Source: Lantana camara | Lineage: Eukaryota > Streptophyta > Magnoliopsida > Lamiales > Verbenaceae | DNA length: 64,000 bases | Assembly (NCBI GenBank): GCA_037501455.1 | Contig: CM074863.1 | Location: 59,005,501 to 59,069,500, forward strand | Direction of reading: 5' to 3' | In this document: in pieces, positions 57,621 to 64,000 of the stretch | How the letters are laid out: the number at the start of each line of letters is the position of its first letter | Position numbering within the stretch: the first letter of the stretch is position 1 | Translations under genes and position numbers: made by a program | Notes under the pieces: generated by a model | What the model saw: the letters and a program-made list of their open reading frames with translations, nothing else | Databases searched by the model: none | What the model was told of the DNA's origin: nothing

Positions 57621-60600
57621 TGTAACGCCCCAGTTTTTCAGAGGTTTGAGCATGACGTATTCGTTTACCAATGTGCGCAATTTAATTAACGACATATGCT
57701 TCATTATTGATTTTATTAATTGATCGTGAATTCTTGAGACGTTTGAGCATGTGTGTTTATGTTTGATGCCGTTGCTATTTGGTTTGATTTCTGTTTTTCG
57801 TGAAAACTTGGCATGAGTGAACTATGTGACATATGATTATTTTTATATGCTCGTCGCATGATTTTATTCTCGTATGTGTGTGTTTTGGATTCGTTCGTGT
57901 GATCGGAACCGAAAAGGGGGCTAAAGAGCATTTAGCGCACCTTGTGTTCCGGGCGGCATATCTTGAGCTCGGGAACTCGGAATCGAGTTCCGTCACCTCC
58001 ATTGGATCCGGATCGATGAATCGGAGACAATGGGACAAACCTCACATTGTTCTAAGATCATTTGGGTTGCCAAATTTTAACCGAAACAAGCCCCTTGCGC
58101 CAAAAATGACAAATAATAGTTATTTCACGTTCACGGACCTAACCTAATGAACCTAGACCCTAACCCTTGACCTATAACCACTTTCACACTCTCTCTCTCC
58201 CCCATATCTGGCCCCCCACCGAACCAACCCCTCCCATTTATCCCCAAACTCAGCCAAAAGGAGAGAGAAAGAAGAAATAGGGAGAAAGAAGAAGGATGAA
58301 GATGACACTATTCAAACCTTGGGGTATTGAGCTCCTACCCCCACCATTTCTACTCCAAATTGAAAGGTAAGCCCATATTTGTGATGTACATCTTCTTGTA
58401 GTCATTTTAAGTTAAGGTTTGCATGATTTCTCCAAGCTTTGGGTTAGACATGGCATGTATGATGAATAGTGAGGGTTTGGGGGAAATTGATGAATTCTAG
58501 CATGTCTCCTTGTGGATTCTTTTGTTATGATGCATTTATATTGCTCCTAAGATGTTATTTGTGATATGTATGAACTTGCTTTAGTTTCTAGGTTAGAATT
58601 CATGGCCTTACCATTTATGGAATTTGAAGAGATAGCATGAGTTTGTTCCAATTTTATTCCTTGCTTGAATTGTTGCATCTTTGGATGTTTTAATGGATTG
58701 AAATGCATGAATACTTGCTATCCTAACTTACCTATGTGTGTTAATTTGATGTTTATATGGTTTAGCATGAGTTTTGCCCTGTTTGTTGTGTGTTTTTCGC
58801 CACTGACCTAAATCCGCGAGGGTGGATTTTTCCCTTTGGAAAAATCCACGGGGGTGGATTTGATGCAGAAACTTTGGACCCTCCCCTGTTTCAGCCTGAG
58901 ATTGTTTTGCTTCGTTCTCCCTCATACGAACTCGGATTGACCTAATTTTTGAACCCACGGAAACCTATTGAAGTCTAGAAGATGGTCCAATTGGAATCAT
59001 CTTAATATCTTTTCACATTTTTGAGATATGATCAATTCATTTTGGTGTCGCCACTTCTTCGACAATCTGCGTTCGTCCAACTTCAAACCTATGCCATTTT
59101 CACCTCGCTTTGAACCATGATTCGTGCCACATATCCTTGAAAACATATATGTGTCTAGTTTCACCTCCAACAAGCAAAACTTAATTCCAGTTTCTCAAAC
59201 TCAAGTTATACCCAATTTTCTACAGCTTGCGTATTTTCATAAATTGTCAACTTTTCCTAACTTTTGCTAAACTTTGCCAAAACTCGTTCTATCGCCTTTC
59301 TTGCACTTCCTCGACCCCTTATGTGACTTATATGCATTATATACATGCCTAATTGATCCTTATTTATTGTTAACATGTATTGTAATTTATTATGAATTGA
59401 TTGATTGATTGAATCATTTATGTGTTTAAAATGAACTTAATGGTGTGCATGAACATGATCACATCAACTCATGACATTTTATGATCCATTGTATATTGAA
59501 TCATGATATAGCATTTCACGAGCACCTCATGTTAATGCCGTGCGTCCTAATTGGTTTCATATTGAGTCGTTTCTCACGAGTACACATTATGTCTTTCTCT
59601 TGTACAGTTTCTCCAGGGCGGAGACTTGCCGGGTTCATAAGACACCATGAGTCTTCCTTCTTTTAGTATTGTCGGTAAGGTGTAACAGGTGGGTTTCTCT
59701 TCTACTTAGATAAAACGACCCGATATATCTCCCTATGTGAAAAGTTTTAAGCCAAAGCAATACGATTATATATATATATTGAGTCTTTTCTCGAGTAAAT
59801 GATTGCAAACGTAAAGCCCTTATTTCTTGAATCCTACCTAATGTTTTGGCGAGAATGAATGAATGTTCACAATGAATGGGGCCCAGGGACTTGGTGTGAG
59901 TGGGGACCCGAGGAGGCATGGGCTGACGGGAAACCCTCACACTAGTCCCACCAATGAACGGCGTAACCGGACCCCGTTAGGAGTTAGCGGGGAATGGACG
60001 CTGAGTGCCATCTGGGGAGTCATGAAACCCTTTTGGTCAATGAATGGATGGTTCGGGCCGATCACCCGGCCATCACCCGGAGGAAAAAGGTGTAAATGTT
60101 TATGATTGTGCACAAAAGAATGATATGTATGAATGAATGAATGAACGAATGTATGAATTATTAATGGATTACACAAGGTGTTGGTTGGAGATAATGCACG
60201 CCCACTCGCCGGGCCACAAATGACCTAATTAATGGAATTTGATGGTTATAATCCCTTTTGATGATTTCTTTATCTCACCCACTTGGGAAATGCTTTGAAA
60301 ACCTCATTTGGGGATTATAACTTGCATGTGAATGTTTAAATACTGTCTTATATTATATGATGCCCTATTTTATACCCACCAGTCTCCTATAGACTGAACC
60401 CGGCTTTATTTTCAGTTTTGCAGGTTTTGGTGTGTTAGGCGGGGTTCCGAGTCGGTCAAGTTCTATGTCTTAGTTTGAGTCACTTTGCACGCATCTTTGT
60501 ATTTTGATTAAGGGATGAGAAAAAAAATGTATGTATGAATCATGGTTATGATTATGATTATGAATTATGTTTACATTTATGTTTGAATTTCGGGACTAGG

Positions 60601-60843
60601 TATTTATGCTAGTTGAACCCGTCATTACTTCTTATGTTTATAATGAATGGTATGATTTGTTTTTTTTTAAATTTCATGTATTTCAGTCTTGTTCTTTTGG
60701 TTTTAAGTTTAGCTCCCGCCTAGCATAGCGAGTGAGTGAGTCTCCGTTCGCTATGAGCTTGGTTCATGTATGGATTTTCCATTTCATGTGTGGATCGGGC
60801 TCATAGTGCGGGGGATGTGGCGCCTCTTGTTCCGGGTGCTACA
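57621..60843 (+). repeat. C 3' LTR
   Basis: 3223 bp; one difference from the 5' LTR found by eye (G at 58985). Followed by CATAC. Confidence 0.96.
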
Positions 60844-60848
60844 CATAC

Positions 60849-61162
60849 TCTTACTTTTGATCACTGTATATGAATATTGTTATGGAGCGTACTTGTTTTG
60901 GGACGTGACGGCATGTGAATGTTGTATATGAATTATTTTTGGAGCTTTGATGCTCATGGTATATATATAAGATATATGTTCAGTTATTGCTTCTGCTTTA
61001 ATGTTTAACCCTGATTTTATGGTTCAAGGGTTAGTCCCGCCTAGCCTAGAGTGTGTGTTTGTCCCCATTCGCCGTGATTTAGCTCGGGTATGGATTGTCC
61101 ATTTCATATTCGGGTCGGGTCTCGGTGTCGGGGGATGTGGTACCTTGCGCTCGGGTGCTACA
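60849..61162 (+). repeat. B 3' LTR, segment 2
   Basis: Last 314 bases of the B 3' LTR, matching 32511-32823, ending CTCGGGTGCTACA and followed by TGAAT. Confidence 0.92.
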
Positions 61163-61167
61163 TGAAT

Positions 61168-62764
61168 AGCATATTTGTTTATCAAGTAGCGAGGATTGAT
61201 TAATACAAGTCGTATAATTTCATATATTGTATACTCAATTCATATTTCGCAGAATGAATTCAATGGACAAGGTTTATTTAATTAAATCAAAAAAATTCAT
61301 ATCGTTCCCAAAATTACACAAACACCCCTTCAAGTTATATAAATAGCTCAAATACGAAATATCGGAATTCAAATTGCAAATCAAAGCATCCATACATATC
61401 ATAATTCATTTAATACATGATTTTGTATACATTGGAGTTCATATTGATCGACAAATCAAGCAATTAACAATTTATCGCAATTAAAATAATTAATTTTAAA
61501 TATTCAAATTACACAAAATAAATCACAACAAATCAACCGGGCATCCGATTGACGAACGGAAAGTGGCGATGGACTCACCACAACGAGGCGGACAAACAGT
61601 CCGAAGCTCGTAGGAGCACCACCATCGGAGCCGTCGGAACAGTGGCGGGTTGCTGCTCGGCCGCCGCCGGAGCGTGCCGAAAAAATCCCGAAAAATCAGC
61701 CATGCAAGTACTCCTCATGCTCGTTCCAATTCCTCGATCAATTTCTGAAAATTCCAAGCTAATCGTCTCCAATTTCAGATCTAAGAACACGAAAACCCCA
61801 AATCTTCAATTCCAAATTACTTCCAAACCGGAGAACGAAAATCGAATCCGTAAAAGGCATTATCTTACCCGTGATGAGCTCTTCGAAACCCCCAAGCTAT
61901 TCGTCTGGAAAAATCCCCGAAGCTGACCTCCACCGCGAACCGCCGCTACGTCTCGCCGGAACCACCACCTACGCCGTGAAATGGGTCAATCCGAGGCCAA
62001 AAATGAGATCGGGGGGTCGGAAACCTTTGGAAACCATCGAAGCTCCTCCGAAAAAGTGGACGGAATGTGGCGGTACAGTAACGCGTTCAGGCTGCGAGTG
62101 TGCCACCGTCGCCGCCTCTCTGGCCGCGCCACCAACGCCGCTGGAACCGCAGGGCCGAGCCACTCCAAGCCCAGTCAGTTCCCGTTCAATCCCACCACTG
62201 GAGACGACCGTGCGCCGCCTTGAAAGTGGCTGCCTTGAAAGTGCGCTCATCGTCGGGTCATGATTTTGGTATCATTGTGTCGGGCTCATCGAGCTGATCA
62301 ACTTAGACTATTCACACGTCGAATTTCGTCGAGAAATGGCCAAGTTTAAGTTGTGTGTGTGTTTAAATCGTTAGTGTGTGTGAATAGTGACTGAATCGTG
62401 TGAGAGAGAGAGAGAGCGGGTTGAGGTCTGATGTTTTGGCACAACAAACGAGGATCCGAGTATTTATCCCGGGTCCTTATGCGCAAACGAGTAGTAGGAG
62501 GGGCAAATGATGTAAGAATTGGGCAAACTCAAAGTCTGCGGACTCATTTTGATATCCCGAACACGTTGAAGGGGTCAAAATGGTAAGAATCTCGATCGAA
62601 CGAGCAGTGACCGAAAAATCCCTAAAAAGAGAAAATTATAAAGGGGCCCCTAAACTCTAAAAGAGTTCAAAATAGGGCCACGCAAAACACAAAATCACAT
62701 AATTAAACACATAAAAAGGTTGAAACGTGGCGTACCTTATACATCGAACGAACGGGATGTTACA
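61168..62764 (-). repeat. Solo LTR I, right part (minus strand)
   Basis: Continuation of 9890-12215 after B. On the minus strand it starts TGTAACATCCCG at 62764. Related to the D LTR. GC-rich frames at 61549-62263 on both strands are chance, as in D. Followed by AGACA (62765-62769). Confidence 0.85.
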
Positions 62765-62769
62765 AGACA

Positions 62770-63137
62770 AGTTAGGGAACGTAGGGTAGTTAAACCGGAG
62801 TTTGGGAAACAAGGGAAAAGGGTCTTCGTTCCGATGAAGCACTTCAAGGTGAACGTGAGCTAGGCCATCGAACACATTTCCCACATAGAGTAGTTCGTTC
62901 CAAGGAAATAATTTTGGGGAGATCGGGAATTTTTTTTTTAGGGGGAGAGCACGACCAAGAGAGAAACTTAAGATTTAAGGTTGTGCTTCAAGAGTATTTT
63001 AGTAGGAACAATAGAAATGCACGCCATGGAGGGCATGAAAGCTCAAATGATGGTGATAGAAAAAGAATAAAACAGGATTAGCAGTTAAACCCTCAAAGTG
63101 AGAGTTAAGTTCTTATACTCGGATTGAAGACGGCTAC
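62770..63137 (+). mobile_element. Element F internal region, right part (non-coding)
   Basis: Resumes F after solo LTR I. No reading frame of note. It contains an AT/G-rich GGGAATTTTTTTTTAGGGGGAG word at 62917-62947 that resembles a polypurine tract but is not followed by an LTR. Ends where J begins. Confidence 0.5.
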
Positions 63138-64000
63138 TGTAGCGCCCCAACGCCACAACCCCGCACCGTTGTATCACCCAAATAACTAGGAAGCCTTATC
63201 ACTCAAGAGATACTTTGGAGAACGGACAAAACATAACAGAGACCAGAGTAACTAGTGTTGCCAAAGCAGCGGAATCTCAGAATAATTTAAAACTTTTGAA
63301 AACATGAATGCAACATAATAGTACATGCATAAACACAGAAGCAAGTAGTCATATGATAACATAAAACATTAGTCCGATAGAAAACAAAGGAACATTATTA
63401 GACTGAGTCCCAAGTGTTTCAGGTTGTAGCCTGAACAAGTCTCGCATTAAAACATGCAACATGGAGGTAGATGCAACCATGACTATGCAGGACAAAAGAA
63501 GAGTAACTAACAATCCTGACTTAACAAAAGACTTCCTACAACTTCAAGATACCTTTAGGAAGCGCCGGGCTGCCTACCTGAAACCATGAGGTCAGAAAAC
63601 AGGGTAGAGGTATTAGTCAAAGGGACTAAGTGAGATAATTTGTAGTAAGAAATAGTAGTTGAACTTGAGGGTTTTTGAAAGACTTTCTTAGTAACTTTCT
63701 TCAAACGGAATTAAATCTTTTATTTTGAAACAGGATTCTCAACAAGCACACATAAGCACACACATCAGAGGTTCTGGTTTATATATACTTTATAAACGGG
63801 GAACAGGGTACGGGATATTTTCCAAAAATATGAACCAAGCTAGGCCATATCCATCCTTTACTCCTCAAAACATTTACAAGATTGGCATCGAGATCCATTA
63901 GGACCCCGACACCCACATACACATGCACCACCCCCTTCTCCCCTTATTGTCGCGCCCAAGGAGCTACCACTCGGTGACGTGCGAAACTGGAGGAATTGAC
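63138..64000 (-). repeat. LTR J (A family, minus strand, partial)
   Basis: Left edge TGTAGCGCCCCAACG at 63138. On the minus strand this is the 3' end of an LTR related to the A LTR: AGGTATTAGTCAAAGGGACTAAGTGAG (63610-63636 region) is the complement of A sequence near 21396-21432, and the tail around 63140-63175 matches A near 21893-21950. Runs beyond the window; solo, 5' or 3' status unknown. Confidence 0.75.

Larger units (their letters stand above)
50998..60843 (+). mobile_element. Element C: complete, very young non-autonomous LTR element
   Basis: 9846 bp with two 3223-bp LTRs, primer site, 3.4-kb non-coding internal region, stem-loop and polypurine tract, flanked by CATAC (50993-50997, 60844-60848). 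I found one LTR difference (T at 52362, G at 58985), i.e. above 99.9% identity, so insertion was very recent. No gag-pol sequence is present; with its size it fits the LARD type. Ends and leader resemble B and F, so a Tekay-type partner probably supplies the proteins. Confidence 0.95.
12216..61162 (+). mobile_element. Element B: full-length Tekay-like Ty3/gypsy element, carrying four later insertions
   Basis: Outer edges TGTGACTCCCC (12216) and CTCGGGTGCTACA (61162) are flanked by the 5-bp duplication TGAAT (12211-12215, 61163-61167). Own sequence is about 11.2 kb after removing K, A, D and C with their duplications: LTR ~3.26 kb, primer site, gag, protease, RT, RNase H, integrase, chromodomain, polypurine tract, LTR ~3.28 kb. 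The first ~350 aligned LTR bases after the K insertion show about 5-6% difference by eye, more than in A, D or C, as expected for the host of the nest. The gene is dead: D sits in gag and seven stop codons lie in pol. Confidence 0.92.

Noticed and set aside
62917..62947. Polypurine tract candidate in the right F segment
   Set aside because: No LTR start follows; J begins about 190 bases later in the opposite orientation, so it is unlikely to be the tract of an element seen here.

Overview
This is a plant nuclear repeat region. I find no host gene, tRNA, rRNA or CRISPR array. Almost every base can be assigned to Ty3/gypsy LTR retrotransposons (Metaviridae, chromovirus branch, Tekay/Del-like by the gag-PR-RT-RH-INT-chromodomain order, the very long LTRs and the initiator-Met-tRNA primer site TGGTATCAGAGC). 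The source is most likely pericentromeric or other heterochromatin of a large-genome flowering plant. The species cannot be named from the sequence. Most open reading frames of 60-130 codons are chance frames inside LTRs.

The layout is a nest resolved by matching 5-bp target duplications. The base layer is element F (LTR piece 6252-8592, internal piece 8593-9889, continuing at 62770-63137). Into F went solo LTR I (minus strand, 9890-12215 plus 61168-62764, duplication AGACA). I holds a 183-bp mini solo LTR (11108-11290, GTTCA) and the full element B (12216-61162, TGAAT). B was then hit four times: solo LTR K in its 5' LTR (12542-15307, TCGAA), the 14.6-kb element A in the same LTR (17788-32362, CTGTT), element D in its gag gene (33614-44109, ATGCA) and element C in its 3' LTR (50998-60843, CATAC). 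On the left are element E (minus strand, 1-5402, running off the window) and LTR pieces H (5403-5652) and G (5653-6251). On the right an A-family LTR J (63138-64000, minus strand) runs off the edge.

A and B carry recognisable gag-pol genes, both broken: A by three stop codons and a 2-bp deletion in the RT active site, B by the D insertion and seven stop codons. A also has an extra 227-codon open frame upstream of gag. C and D have complete LTRs, primer sites and polypurine tracts but no gag-pol, so they are non-autonomous elements. The two LTRs of C differ at one base that I could find, so C moved very recently. By-eye LTR divergence follows the nesting order (B oldest, then D and A, then C).

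The most interesting signals are RNA-level features shared by coding and non-coding elements: (1) a stem-loop that begins in the last four bases of the primer site, usually capped by GCAA, with stems that change in a compensating way; (2) a stem-loop just before the polypurine tract with a compensating pair change; (3) a branch-point/3' splice-site-like block at the gag start, kept in the non-coding elements, with a matching donor-like GTAAG in the LTRs; (4) arrays of GAGAGA/TCTCTC hairpins in C and D; (5) a cassette of GC-rich palindromes at a comparable place in several LTR families. All need alignment and RNA data to test.
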